The notes under the pieces are model-generated. The model did not search any database. It saw nothing but the letters and a program-made list of their open reading frames with translations, and was not told the origin of the DNA. Below are positions 22,420 through 36,144 of a stretch of 64,000 bases of DNA, piece by piece. Each line of letters begins with the position of its first letter. Positions within the stretch are counted from its first letter, which is position 1. The stretch lies in contig NC_135553.1 of the NCBI RefSeq assembly GCF_964340395.1, forward strand, positions 8,485,001-8,549,000, given 5' to 3'. This DNA comes from Glandiceps talaboti (lineage: Eukaryota > Hemichordata > Enteropneusta > Spengelidae). The translations under genes and the position numbers were made by a program.

Positions 22420-25400
22420 GGCTTGAAGTATAGGGAATATATCTTTACTAGTAAAATCCTCTTCGAGACGTATAGAATAGCAAAACGTTATTTCAAAATT
22501 GTATCATGTATATCTACGAAAACTTATCAGTACTCGTACACTGTTCACAATCATCATGACAATCTCTCGTGACAGTTTGTTATGACATCAATCGCTGTAT
22601 ATTCTTGTAGCGTTCGTTACAGTGGTGAAAGGTAACGTTCATATAAATCAATTTAAATCATTACTGATGTCATGTATGTAGCAGTGAACTACAGAGGGTC
22701 GATTTATCAACAACAGCGGCAATTTCCATGATAAAAGATAAACGTTTTGACATCAACACAGACGAACGAACATGCCATATTTATGCATGTGGCGTCTTGC
22801 AGACTCTGCCTAATTTCACGTACGGCAGCAACTAATTACAAACTTGTGCATTTCTCTCTCTCCAATCATTACCCAGTGAGTCCCCGTGGCTATTACGGTG
22901 ATCAATGTAACTGCTTTAGAGAAATTTCCGATCATAAACGTTGGTTACTATTCAGACTTTAATCTTCATTTTATTTGAGAAGTCTTAGGAGGGTGTATAC
23001 TGCAATGCATGAATGATTAGAGGGTACTGTATTTGATGGATCAAACGTTCGTAACTATGTAAGTATGCATGCATGACATATATGAATGTACTGAGCGAGT
23101 GGATACAGTCTTGGTATTACATATACAGGGTTTTGTTTATGACTACAGGCTTATAGGGGAAAAGCAATCATTTTCTTGTGAACCCTGTAGTCATACAGAG
23201 CATCTTACAAACTGACATGATAAGAGAAGGCCAGAAAGAAGATGTAGAACGCAGATGCCTATTAAAGAGCAAAAATTGTATATGGAGATAAATTAATTTC
23301 TAAAATAGTGAACTTGTATAGAATATAAAATTGGATTCTCTGAATCAAATTTCTCCGGGGGTGTTAGGGTATGAATAATGATGATGATCAAATATGTGCA
23401 TTGTGAGATTGTCAAGAAAGGTCAAAGAGGAATTTTGTTAAACTTTAGGGCAAACCATTTTATGATTTCTAATCGCTCAATTGCCAAGAAACAGCAAATC
23501 AAAAGTCTTGTTCACCGCTATTCTTTCAGTTGTTACACTGTTAATGGGTTAGATGAACACTGAATATTCACGATTCCTGTGCTTATTTTCTTAAGATAAA
23601 TAGTTATATGTATGCATCTTCATCTAATATACTTACTGTAAATATCATTCTCTTGATTTACGTTTCTTGTAAACCTGTCTGTCTTTTGAATTGCGTCTCA
23701 AATTGGCATAAAAGTTGCACGCAGTCTGGAGTATTTTCCTTATAACTGATCTGGTAGCATGATCTTGAAATCAATTTCACAGTTGGGTAACCAATTAAAA
23801 AATTCAAATACATGATGCGCTCAATCTACAAACCTATATCAGCCTTGAACCATTTCGTTCTTTGCAATTTATGGCCGATCAAACTCTGTTTAATAAAAAA
23901 CCGTCCTTGATATAAAATCCAACTGGGCTTTTAGTAAGAAAATGATATTAAAGTTTGTTTTTTTTAAACATCGCTTTCTCACAGTTTGCTCAAAGGCAAA
24001 GCGCAATGCAATTAGTATCCCTTATATGGATCTATAACGGCACATCGGCCCTTTACACTTCTTCAACTACCTGTGGACCATACATTCCATCGCAGCCTCT
24101 GTAACTGAATGGGATTACTGTAAGTTGTAAAGAATTCATATTACAACCTCTATCCTACCAGGTCTCCAATTATACAGCTTAATTGACGGGGGCACATGCT
24201 TGGTGTCAAATCTTTCGTCAAGGACTTTTATATTAGTCATTCAGAAACAAACGGTATAGGCGAGGCTGAAACTTGCAACTTACACATTCCAAGCCACTCT
24301 ATCCATTCGACCAGCATGGTTCCACTTGGCACTACTCTCCTTAAGACTGACTGAACACAACACAGTTTGGCGAGCTACATGCCCTGCATTAATTTGTAAG
24401 TCTGAAGGTGTTCCTGAGACTGACTTTGATATCTCTGCAAAGTCTCTTGCATTCGGACGAAAATGATTCACCATTCGTTTCGTCTTTCCTGAGATACAAT
24501 TGAATCTCTTCCTATTACCTTACAAAATTCTAGATTTAAGTAAAATACTCCCAATTCTATATATTTTCACATACCTGCTTATAAGCTGCTTTCACTGAAA
24601 GCACCAAGAAGAGAAAAAACACATATACATTCAACTTTGGGATGTTACCCTTTAAATCACACAGTATAATCTTGTCGATTTTATATGTCTGCACTGATAT
24701 TATATATTGCGGAAAACCTCATCGTTTCAAGGATGTAATATTTATGACTTGCATGCACATTGTTTGTATAGCAGGATTGATATTCACTTTCGACAGAATT
24801 ACACTATCTGACAAAAGCTTCTAGGGGAATTAATGTAATATCGGAGGAATCGTGAAGGTAATATTAAAGTGATATTCCCTACCTCCTGTTACCTCCATAA
24901 AATATACGATGAAATGCTGTTTTCATTAAAGAAATACATTAGCATTTTGTCATCAGGTCAGAGGTCAACTACATGTGAACCATACCGACATGCACCTCAA
25001 TGTCATGTATTAAAAATATAATTGTACTATAAAACGATTGAAAGTAAATAACCCAGCTATTAATGCAAATGATATTTAAGGACACTTAGTGAGCACTGAG
25101 CACTGGAAATTTGTCATTTTGATCTGACACGTTCACTTCATTTCATGAATTATTTTCTACGAGATAACACGATTGTTCATTTATTCGTGCCCTGTTATGT
25201 TTCATATATTTGCTGCATACGTAACAGTGCATAACATTTCACTTGTATGTCACCAGTGTAGTGTAAATGGATTAAAATTCACCAAGGAGACTATACTACG
25301 GTTGTAAAGGAAACTGATTAGGCACAGCATAGAATCGATATCATGAGGTCCATACAGTGTGATGGATTCATGGTGATATTTTATTCAACGTTTTTGTTTT

Positions 25401-25515
25401 TGAGATCTCTACGAAAACGTAGACAAGAAAAGAATGCTTGCATAAGTACCAACCAAACAACCTACTAACAATGCACCTACCTACCTATCAATCATATCTT
25501 ACCCACAGATATTAC
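22420..25515. other. intergenic, one possible exon
   Basis: Contains a 12-bp inverted repeat around 23137-23195 (TATGACTACAGG and complement) and a minus-strand frame at 24280-24474 flanked by splice-like signals (see findings). Nothing else is recognised. Confidence 0.4.
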
Positions 25516-25517
25516 AT

Positions 25518-25576
25518 ACGTACGTGCACGCATGCATGCACGCACGCGCGCACTCGTTCGCGCATACACATACACA

Positions 25577-25673
<97 letters not shown>
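25518..25673. repeat. CG/CA-rich block and (TC)n
   Basis: An alternating ACGTGCACGCATGC-type block precedes a pure (TC)n tract of about 94 bp (25580-25673). Confidence 0.95.
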
Positions 25674-25675
<2 letters not shown>

Positions 25676-26016
25676 ACACGCCTATAAACTGTGATTTCAG
25701 ACCTGGGACCTAAAATAGACGTCTGGTATATAAAACATGTTTAATCTACTTCAACATTCTGCTCTCGGCGTAAACTAACCATGCGCCATTTCGGATTTGT
25801 ACAGCTTGATAATCAAACATTATTGGCATGAATTAGCCGAATCAAATCCTATATAAGTTTACGCTTGCTTGCAATCGTTCATGTGACTTCGTATATTAAA
25901 ACCGATATACATGGAATATTGAATACCCTTAAGGGTTATGTCATTTAGAAAATAGTAAGGGTGTGGATTGAAAGACGCGAACTCGCTTAATAATAGTAAT
26001 TTTCTTGTATACGCAT

Positions 26017-26135
<119 letters not shown>

Positions 26136-26844
26136 GTCCATAAAACACTTTTAAATTAGTGTTAACCAATACACATAAGTGTCAATTTTTGAATGGAGTT
26201 ACATGTAATTTTTCAGATCCATAAAGTACGTCCTAGATATCTTAAATTTATGATCTGTTCATAAGAACAACGACATAAAATTTGTTTCTAGCATGATGGT
26301 TATTCTGTCCACCTGTACGAAAATCCATGCTTTTTACGACAGCAAAATTCGCTTGAACATAAAAAGGTCCCTAAGCGCATATATTGTATCGTTAGAATCC
26401 ATCTATTAGCATGTAGTTTGGTTGAAGCAATTTAATAGTAGGTTTATATTCGCATTGGTCATTACCTTTGCCAATAAGTGCTGGCGGCATCACCGATCTC
26501 GACCTTAAGGTTGACTTCTCAAGGTAAAATAACCACTAACATGAGACGAGTGCAAGAAAATAATCATGTATACCTTTTATTGATCACGTCGGTTTTAGGA
26601 AAATACCACTAAATCGTAAGGGTGGCCCTTGTTAATTGTATGTTTCTCAACCGTTACTCTTTTAAGTACCATGTCATTAACACAAAAATGTGCGTGTGTG
26701 TTATATTTCTCAGATAATATTAGTCTAGTTATGATCTTCTGATGTCGCTGTTTTACTACCAGTGGAGTTGCATTCTTTTCTGACCCGCCCATTTTTTTTA
26801 GCACAACTGAACTGAGGTCAGTAGTGCTGTAGGGATCGCCCGGC

Positions 26845-26845
<1 letters not shown>

Positions 26846-26888
<43 letters not shown>

Positions 26889-26889
26889 G

Positions 26890-26963
<74 letters not shown>
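26846..26963. repeat. (TCTG)n then (TG)n
   Basis: Eleven tetranucleotide units followed by about 36 TG units, directly abutting the satellite that begins near 26965. Confidence 0.95.
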
Positions 26964-26964
<1 letters not shown>

Positions 26965-26965
<1 letters not shown>

Positions 26966-27480
26966 CAACTTAAAGTCAAAAACCGCTGAACCAATTGCTA
27001 TGATATTAGATGGGTCCATTACCTTGGGTGTCTAGTTGGGAAATTGTTCAAATCAAAATGATAGCATCACAGGTGTGTGATTTGGGTCAAAAATGTGATT
27101 TTCGTCAAAAAACTTAAACTCAGAAATTACTGGGCAGATTGGTGCGAAATTTGGTGAGAACATTCTTAAGGGGGTGTAAAGTAAGATTTGTTCATGATAT
27201 GATGATTCCATCAATGATATGCAAATTAGGGCTAAAATGTGTCTTTTAGGTTAAAAATCTATAATTCCAAAACTACTGAGCAGATTGGGCTGAAATTTAA
27301 TGGGAATGCATTTTGGGATGTATGGACGAAGAAATATTAAACATACAATGCTTCCATGAGTGGTATGCAAATTAGGTGTAAATATGTTCATTTTTGGACA
27401 AAAACTTACATCTCAAAAAGTACTTGGTCAATGAGTCTGAAACTTCGTGAGATGTTTCTGAAAGTGTTATTCTGCAGATT
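26965..27480 (+). repeat. degenerate tandem repeat, unit about 140 bp
   Basis: Four diverged units start near 26970, 27102, 27251 and 27396. Each begins with AAAAA(C/T)(T/C)TA-type sequence, then ACTACTGAGCAGATTGGGCT-like sequence, and most end with ATGCAAATTAGG. Some units read through in one frame, but no continuous coding frame exists. Confidence 0.7.
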
Positions 27481-27510
27481 TTCTTCAAAACATTTTGACA
27501 AAATCGGATC

Positions 27511-27965
27511 TAGCAACCATGACCACGCCCTTAGCAACAACCAAATGGCAGTATATTTTGGTCAAATAACAGCACCATCTGGTAGGCAAGTGAGTAAACA
27601 TTCAAAAAATGCATGCAAATACCATAGCAACCATGATCACGTCCACAGCAACAGCCAAACGGTGGTGTATTTCACAAAGAGAACAACAGGGATTCTTAGA
27701 CAATTGAATAGACATTCAAAAAATGTATGCAAATTTGCCTAGCAACAAGACGACGCCCATAGCAACAGCCAAATAATCACATATATTGCAAAGATAATAA
27801 CAGGAATTCATACATAAGTGAACAAAAACATACACAAATATATGCAAATATATCTAACAACATGTCCATACCCATAACAACAGCCAAATGATAGCATATA
27901 TCGTAAAGATAGCAACATGGTTGGATAGGCAACTGGATAGTCATTCAGCAAATGAACACCTATTG
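27511..27965 (+). repeat. degenerate tandem repeat, unit 114-115 bp
   Basis: Four units start at 27511, 27625, 27740 and 27855. Shared blocks are TAGCAACCATGA, CAGCAACAGCCAAA and CATTCAAAAAATG(T/C)ATGCAAAT. It abuts the 140-bp family but has a different unit. The 128-codon frame across it is treated as non-coding. Confidence 0.8.
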
Positions 27966-27969
27966 TTAG

Positions 27970-30790
27970 CATGGACTAGCATATGGATGGATTAAACATT
28001 TTTAAAACTGTACTTGTGATACAACGCCATTGGGGGTATTTTTTAAAATATTGGTCAGATTCAAGAAATATAGAAGCGGTCATGTCATGGGAAACATAGG
28101 AACAGATATGTCCATCCTGGTCATTACTACACATTTAAGGTAAAATGCAAGACCATAATTATAATAGCACGGTACTTGTAAAGATATATTTATTTCATAA
28201 GGAGTCTGGAATGATGTACATTCTCCAGTTTGTTAACACTGGATTAGAATACTCTCTCTGGTAAAGGAGTCTAGAAATTCCAAATCTGAGTCGTCCTGTG
28301 GCGAAATTTGAAGTTTAACGAAACCAAGGCATGTAAATTTAGTTACATGAGCACGTTAACTATGCCACCCTTTACTTTTCGTACAACAGTTCCTGTTAAA
28401 TTGATAGGCTACCATATGTTACCATAGGCAATATTTATTTCTGATTGCATCTGAAGAAAAGGAAGGTTATTTTCACAGTAATCACAGCTTCGATGGTGAA
28501 CATGTAAGTTGCCGAAAGGACAAGAATACGATCTTCACTTTTTTTCATTACTTTGGATCACTTACTAATCAAAGTTAAAAAGACTGTGTTAGAAAGGAAG
28601 CGAATATAGATTGGCTAAACTTACTTGATCCTGATAATCTACTAACAAAAGTCGATGAAACGATTTTTAAAGGGAAACTGCAGTGTGATTCTGTAATTAG
28701 CTAATGGCGATGTCATTTCTGGAATGGCAGGGAAAGTTCACATTAGATTTTCATTGTGTAGGGATTATGTAGAATGCGCTAAAAATTGCTGACGTCAATG
28801 ATTGAGGATGGCAGTCACATTTACATCACGGCGATGACATTTCACTCTGGGATTATTCTTTGAACTATTCGTGGCGGCGGCGTAGTGCCAAATACATTGC
28901 ATTGCTACACCGCTTGAATTCTAAATTATCTAATACAAGTAAACACTAACAACACTATATCAGTGGCCTACACCTACTATGAAAGTGATCAGCTCGCCCT
29001 ATCAATTTTTATGACAGTTTAAATGTTGACAAAAAAGAACCAATTCTACATATTGAAGAAACTACAGGTTAACACATCTGACAACAAGGCGAAGTAAAAG
29101 AATGAAATTTGAGAAAAGAATTGAGATATTTTTAGAAAAGAATTAAATTATTTCAACTAACAACACAGTGGTTAAATGTTTCCAAGGGGCCTCAATTCTG
29201 TCAACCGACAATTGATAGCATGTACTTTCCAAATAATTCAAACATTTTGTTTGGTGGGGCTAGCACAGTAACGAACCTAAAGTATCACAAGTTCGAGTCT
29301 TTCAACCGGGACAAGCTTAAGTCCTTTATAGAGCGTCTTTTGGCAGTTTTGCACTGATTACAACATAAAGATCTTTAGATACCCTGTCAGGTCATTTGCT
29401 TCGATTCCTTCACAATTTAGTTAAAGTCACTAACATATATACACTTATGTACTGTTGTTTCATTGGATTTTTATATATTGTCACAGCTAACTTCTTAATT
29501 CGACACTTTGTTGTCTGTTTAGGGGATTTTCTCACTTTTAAACCATTATCAAATTATATCAAGACTCTTTTTTTGTAAGTACGTATTGGCTTATATTGTG
29601 TGCAGGAATAAATACAATGTCCTCAACAAAAATATAAAACTATGGCATCAACAGAGTACTGATAATTCATTACACACAACAAAAGGGTATTACAACTTAT
29701 ATGAAAAAAAAATATCCAATAGAATCCATGCTTAAGGAAGACATAACGAAATGGTCATCTCATCACCTTACATTTGACATTATTAAATTTGCTAAAGTAA
29801 GTGTAGGCGGATATTAAGAACGTTAGCGGAAATGAGGACATCAATTTAACAATATTATCATAGAATCGCGTAGTATTTCAACGATACATTGCGATAGTGC
29901 CACCGAACGAAGCTGGGCAAAATGCCAAGAAATGTACATTAATTCAGTTCTTTTCACAAATTTTACCTCTAAGCTCCTGAATCTCCCGCTAGCAATTAAT
30001 AAAACGTGGTTTATTAGGTTGTGAATATGTAGACTAACCATATGTGGTTTTGATATAAATAATTGGCTGTAAAGAGGTCCTGATAACAGTTATACAAATT
30101 GAGAAATGCTTTTAAATGTCCGTACACCACCTAGGAATAAAATGTTAAAATCGCTGTGTTAATTGTTTTATTTCATGCCTATACTACTGAATTTCAATAA
30201 GGTGAACAGAAAATAGCGATCTAGACTACTGCCCCCATTACACTGGGGCACTGCGTATTCATGCTAATGCTTTGCTTGAGAGTTTGCTGTTTTAGTGGTG
30301 TTTTTAGCGGTATGTTTTCGCAGCTGCTGCTACAGCTATCAATCAGTTGGCAATCGTTGCAAACTACAAATGTCATATTACCCATTTTGATATGTTGAAA
30401 ATTGCTTTTAAACGATGATTGATTTTTGTTTTGTTTTACTGAAAATCTCTTCTTAGTAGCTAATCCTACAGGGAAGCAAAACAAAGTAGTCATTATGTAG
30501 AAATGTCGTAAGGCTATATTTGAATTTCAACATTGTTCTTAACCGAATCAAAAGCGTTATTGGTTACTTGATAGGACTGAATCTAATAAAACATTGATAA
30601 ATCTTTTAAATTACGAGGCCAATGATTTTATAACTTTGCAGTTTCAACAAGATATTTATGGTTTTGTTGCTTTTCTGAAGAAGGAAAAGAGATATCAGAA
30701 GAGTTTATATCCTTCGCTTTATAGTTCTAGAATGTATCGCAAAGGATGAACACAGCAAACTAATGTACCATGCTAACAGTGATATTGCAT
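27970..30790. other. intergenic, possible SINE head
   Basis: Nothing coding recognised. A tRNA-like A/B-box pair near 29258-29299 may be the head of a SINE (see findings). Confidence 0.45.
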
Positions 30791-30794
30791 AAAT

Positions 30795-30960
30795 ACGCAC
30801 AACTGCCGACATCAGACCATGGATGAACAGCAGCTGTTACAAACAGGAAAAATAAACAAATGAAAAGCATGCTGGAGCGGCAGAGACTTTCATTACACAC
30901 CGTTGCTTGAAAAGAGCAATTTCATTGCCTCTTTAAATGTACATAGCATGCATCTTGACG
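30795..30960 (+). repeat. dispersed repeat, copy at 30.8 kb
   Basis: Second copy of the family described at 19497-19680. Confidence 0.6.
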
Positions 30961-30963
30961 GTA

Positions 30964-31760
30964 AAAGATAGGGAGAAGCTTCAGATGGGAATATGTACAC
31001 CCATTATGGGAGGTGATCCTAGGGTGTCTCCCCCTAGAAACCCTGGAGATTTTATAGTCTTAAAGCCAATCTTTAGGCAATTCAGACCCTTTCAGACAAT
31101 AATTTCCAAGCTTTACAAGACAGCACCAACATGTAAAAAGCAACTGGATAGGGTTGCAATATTAAAGGAAAAGTTGAATAGCATCTTGACAGTTAGAGGT
31201 AGTGGAAGAGCTTTAGTCTAGGATATGTACACCTCTTGTGGGGGGGGGGGGTCCTAGGGGTCTCCCCCTTAGAAGCTCTGGAGGTTTTTACTCTGAAAGC
31301 TAACGTTTAGGCTATTCAGAGCCTTTTAAACAATAACTTTAAGACAGCACCATCAAGTATCAGAAATTAAACTATTCTTTACACATAGGGGTGAAATATT
31401 TCATTACAAAAGTTAAATGGCATCATTATAGTAATGGTCAGCAGATCTGATGGTTGTATCATTGGCAGGGGAGATTTGGAGAGTTTCTTTACTTTAAGAA
31501 TCTTTTAAGGCAGGTTTAGGCTATCCTAGCAATAATTTCACATCTCTAAAAGACAGTACATCTAACATTAGCAATTGATGTTTAAGAAAAGTTTAATACC
31601 CATTATGACAGTAAAATATTGGTGCATCTGATTGTTGGTTCACTGCATGAGTGACCTCTGCTGGGGTGAGGTAGTCATAGCAGGTCTCCCCTAGCAGATC
31701 TGGAGATATTTTGGCAATTTTAGTTTATTCATAGCCTTTACATGTAAGATAATATTTCAC
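30964..31760 (+). repeat. degenerate tandem repeat, unit about 205-235 bp
   Basis: The block CTAGGGGTCTCCCCCTTAG and its variants recurs near 31031, 31262, 31467 and 31685. Each is followed by CTGGAG(A/G)TTTT and later AAGACAGCACCA-like sequence. Units are strongly diverged. A 94-codon frame (30937-31221) lies in the first units and is rejected as a gene. Confidence 0.65.
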
Positions 31761-32926
31761 AGTTTCAAAAGCTTAAGTTGATATAAGTTGTAGACGTGTT
31801 TTGCATGACAAATAAAGATGGGCCAGGCAGTGTCCGCAACATTGATATAACTGTAACATTGATATTACTGTTGGAGATATAGTATGTTAGACAAATGTAA
31901 GGTCTTCATACCTACTACATTTCTTATGTATAATATAAACTCGAATCTGGTGAGGTGTGGTGATTTGTAGTGTCGATAGCATGTAGTGTCCGAAATAGAA
32001 TATAGTGTTAAATGTGAATATAGTGAAAAAATGTTATTACAGTTACAACTAGAACAGTGTTAACAAGGTGACAGATTCAAAACCAATCTTTCGCTTAAGA
32101 TTGAAAATTTCCACCACACTAATACATACAGATAATATCGAACACTAATTTACCTATACTGTCTCTTTATAAGTAATTGACCAATATTTAGTGACTATAT
32201 CTTTGGTTATTTGATGACATGATTCCCAGTTGCAGATATTGCGGGTTTAAAGGCATTGTATAGTAGTCTGGTGATAATATAGCAGTATGATAAATAGCAT
32301 TGGTGGTGCAAACTATTGAATACTGAGCAGAATATAACCATCCGTCAGTCTTTCATGCAGTGTAAAGCTTGAAGCTATACTAGCTTGGATAGTTTGATAT
32401 TAAAAACCTATCAAAAACATGAAAAAAATCACAATCCTACATTTTCATTGTATATGATTGAAGATTGTAAGTTTGCTGCCTCCAAGCATTTGTACCTTGA
32501 TACAAAAGTATTCCTTTCGCTAGCATATAATAGTTCACGTCGTTGATGAAAAGTGTGTATAAATCTCCATGTCCATGAAGTGTTCAATATCTGTGTACAG
32601 TAACTACTGTGGTAACTGAGATTGGCTGAGTCGTTGTCTGTGTTGATTACATATATATGAAAATCCACATTTGAATTGCCAAAGAATTACAGCTACTCAA
32701 TGTTATTCCAAAAAATTACAAAAATGTGATTCTCAAATTAGCCATTGTTGCCTGAGGTTAATGTCACATGAATGGTTGCGTGAATGTTACTTATGGCCCT
32801 ACGTATATCTGTGCATAATATATATTTTCGCTTTGACGAATGATTGAGCAAGGTGTCTACTGAGAGAAAGAATGACACAGTTCCAAAATAGCAAAATAAA
32901 GGATTCGAAGTAAAGTTGCCTGCGAA

Positions 32927-33079
<153 letters not shown>

Positions 33080-33689
33080 CTTATAACTGTAGACAATACG
33101 ATGTTAACGTTAGCTAAAAATGTATGAGGCAGCGTATTAAAGCAAAAGTAATACATTTGTGATCTGATAAGTTTTGAACTGCTTGTTTACCAAGGTGATG
33201 AGCATTTTTGGTCGAAAGCATATATCTGCAACTATGAGTACTTCCAATATAGACCAATCAATCGCCTGTCTTTTGGAATAAGTTCCTGCAAGTTTCATGA
33301 TAAGACATAAAATAAGCTGAGTTTTGTATGTTTTTGGGGTATAATGTTTTCTGCATATTAAAAAGTACTCAGTATTCTATCTACTGATGTATACTTCAGT
33401 ATCACCTTCATTTGACTGAACTCAAAACTGATACATGTACTAGGATTATTTATATAACTTATAGACGAGCAGATGACGTAATATATTATACGTACAGGAA
33501 TGTACAGGAGATCTCTACTATGCAATCAGCAGTTTTAAGATTGCCAGAGCAGCACACTGTAATGTCATAGAAGGTATACATCAACATTAACGTTATACTT
33601 GAATAGTTAATCGACTTTTTTTGCTACACATCTTTCATATGCTAAACACAAGACCTGTTAAGATTTTGGTAAACATCCAATGAAGATTA

Positions 33690-34560
33690 ATAAGTCATTT
33701 GCATAATTAATGTTTTTTTTTAGTAATGAGGATATTTCTTAACAATGCAAACTTCAAATTCAATATATTTTGGTTATTCATTATACTAGTACATAAAATA
33801 TCGCATATCTGCTGTAAAGCTTGTTGATGCAGCTTATAGTTTTAATGAATAATATGCATACTTAATGAGCTTTGGTAATTAGGCTATATCTTAAGAGTGC
33901 ACACTACAAATTCCATATAATTTGACATATACATCAACCATAACAAAGCACACATATCCTTGGCATAATTTGTACGTTTCAGCATTAATTTGCATAATTA
34001 ATTATTTTCGGTAATTAGGCTATATCTTAAGAATGTATACTTCAATTGTATATACATTAAACATAACAAAGCGCATATGTATTATAATGCTTGTTGATGT
34101 TACTTATAGTTTTAATGAGAAATTTGCATAATTAATTATTTTCAGTAATTAAGCTATATCTAATGAATGCACACTTCACATTCTTCAACATTTGGTACAT
34201 ATATCTACCATAACAAAGCGCACATGTCCTATACAGCCAGTTGGCCGAGGTTTTAGCGTTAAATGACTGATTCGCATAATTAATGATTTTCAGTAATGAA
34301 GTCATATCTAACGCATGCATATTTCAAGTTCCGCAAAACTTGGTACATACATCATCAATAGTAAGCATGAATGTCCTACAAAGTCTGTTTAGTTTTTATG
34401 AGTAATTTGCGTAATTAATGGATTTTGGTAATTAGGGTATATATTAAGAATGCAAGTAATTTGGCACAGACATCAACCATAACAAAGCACATTTATCCTA
34501 TAAAGCCTGTTGGCATAATTTTTATTTTTAAAGACTAATGTGGATAATTAATAAATCTGT
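33690..34560 (+). repeat. degenerate satellite, unit 133-155 bp
   Basis: The anchor TTTGCATAATTAAT recurs at about 33701, 33856, 33992, 34126, 34274, 34409 and 34542. Each copy is followed by GGTAATTAGGCTATATCTTAAG-like sequence (shown here in consensus, variable) and AACCATAACAAAGC. The same family occurs in reverse orientation at 62830-63480. Confidence 0.75.
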
Positions 34561-34569
34561 GTAAGTATT

Positions 34570-35985
34570 TTTAACACAGTTTGTGCCACTTTAAGTGTGA
34601 AGTGCATGACATTGGCTAATATTTGTCTCATCCACATATACAAAGATAAAACCCGGAGTTACGTCAAATGAAATGTCATGTGGAATACATTGTAATTATA
34701 AATATCAGCAAGACACGTGGCTATAGATCAAGTTAAACCTAAATTAAATTTTATTATTGATGATTTTGATAACCCGGAATACACATTTGACGTAGAAATT
34801 ATTGTAATTCATTAATAAATGATACTTGAAAATTGAATGGAAATTGGACTGTTAATGAGTACTGTGGTATTGCCAATAAGACGGTTTTGATATATCATTG
34901 CTTTATCCTCTATTGAATCCATTCAATTAACTTAATGTGTTCCTTATAAATTGATGGACATATTACAGGAACTACTTTAACGTTACAGAACTTAATAAAT
35001 TGATAGTCATAAAAGTAGGTAACTTGCTTCATGTAGACTTACTTATAATTTGACATTGTGAATTGTGAGCAGGTCAAGGTCAACAGTAAAGCATATTTAA
35101 AACCACCATTTCATTTGAACTTGTGTTTTGATGTGGGTAGTGACTTGATATTAATGATATTTTGCGATTATTTTTGTTCTGTTTTGTTTTGTTTTGTTAC
35201 GGAAAAAATAAGAATATGTCCTGAGTACAGTATATTATATTGATAATTGGAAGCTTGTAAAATATACTGTTGCCTCAGTCCATTGGTGAGACAACATACA
35301 TTGAAGTATAAATTTGAATTTATTAACAAAATGCTTGAATTGGTTTCAAGATGGTTTATTATGTCAAGCGATATTAACATTTGGATGTTGCTAAGGACGT
35401 GATCATAGTTGCGAATTATATAAATATATCTCAAATACATCTCGCATCCGGTTGATGACCCTATCAGGAAACGACCTTGACCTTTTTGATTATAGAGAAA
35501 AAAACATTATAATTGCAAGTATTATGGTAGATATATCTGTATCAATCTATCCCCTTTTTACTTGACGTTGTGCATATACAACTAGCATAGTCTTCACTCT
35601 GAATAATATAATATATGCAGTTTTAAAAAAAATTGACCGGCCCCAAAGAAACAGGTGAATCGTAAAAATGAAATATTTAACGTACAAAACGCGTTTTTGC
35701 CTCAACATTTCTGTAAAATATAGATGGCATAAGTTCATCTGAAAGCTGTCGATATTCCGTTCCCTACAATATTTATTGACTGCAATACTTAAAGCTCCAC
35801 GTTATCACAACATACCTGCTTCGTTTTAGCATCGTGATAAAACATTTAATGCGATTCAATTCAACAATAAAAAACAGGAATAAAAAATTAATTTCCATTT
35901 CAATGAAATGTATTTTAACCTATTACTACCCACCAATTTATAACATATAGGCGGTCATGCGGGTACGTGTACTGAAGGAATCGTG
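34570..35985. other. intergenic, nothing recognised
   Basis: Very AT-rich DNA with no supported feature. Confidence 0.5.
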
Positions 35986-35997
35986 ATTCATGTACAA

Positions 35998-36135
35998 GGA
36001 TATTGAATGCAATAATACATTAACGTGATAAATTGAAATTTACATTCGATACGATAATGCATTAGTGAAATATATTGAAATATACATTCCATACAAAAAT
36101 ACATTAGTGAAATATATTGAAATTTACATTCCTCT
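35998..36135 (+). repeat. three-copy tandem repeat, unit about 44 bp
   Basis: Units share ATTAGTGAAATATATTGAAA followed by TTACATTC; the first unit is more diverged. Confidence 0.75.
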
Positions 36136-36144
36136 CCTGAGAGC

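Noticed and set aside
27356-27742. 128-codon plus-strand frame
   Set aside because: Spans two tandem families, and its repeats are nucleotide-unit repeats; adjacent units contain stops.
30937-31221. 94-codon plus-strand frame
   Set aside because: Lies inside the degenerate tandem array, and later units do not maintain the frame.
33690-34560. Regularly spaced repeats suggesting a CRISPR array
   Set aside because: Units are 133-155 bp, diverged throughout, with no short conserved repeat and unique spacers; the window is eukaryotic.
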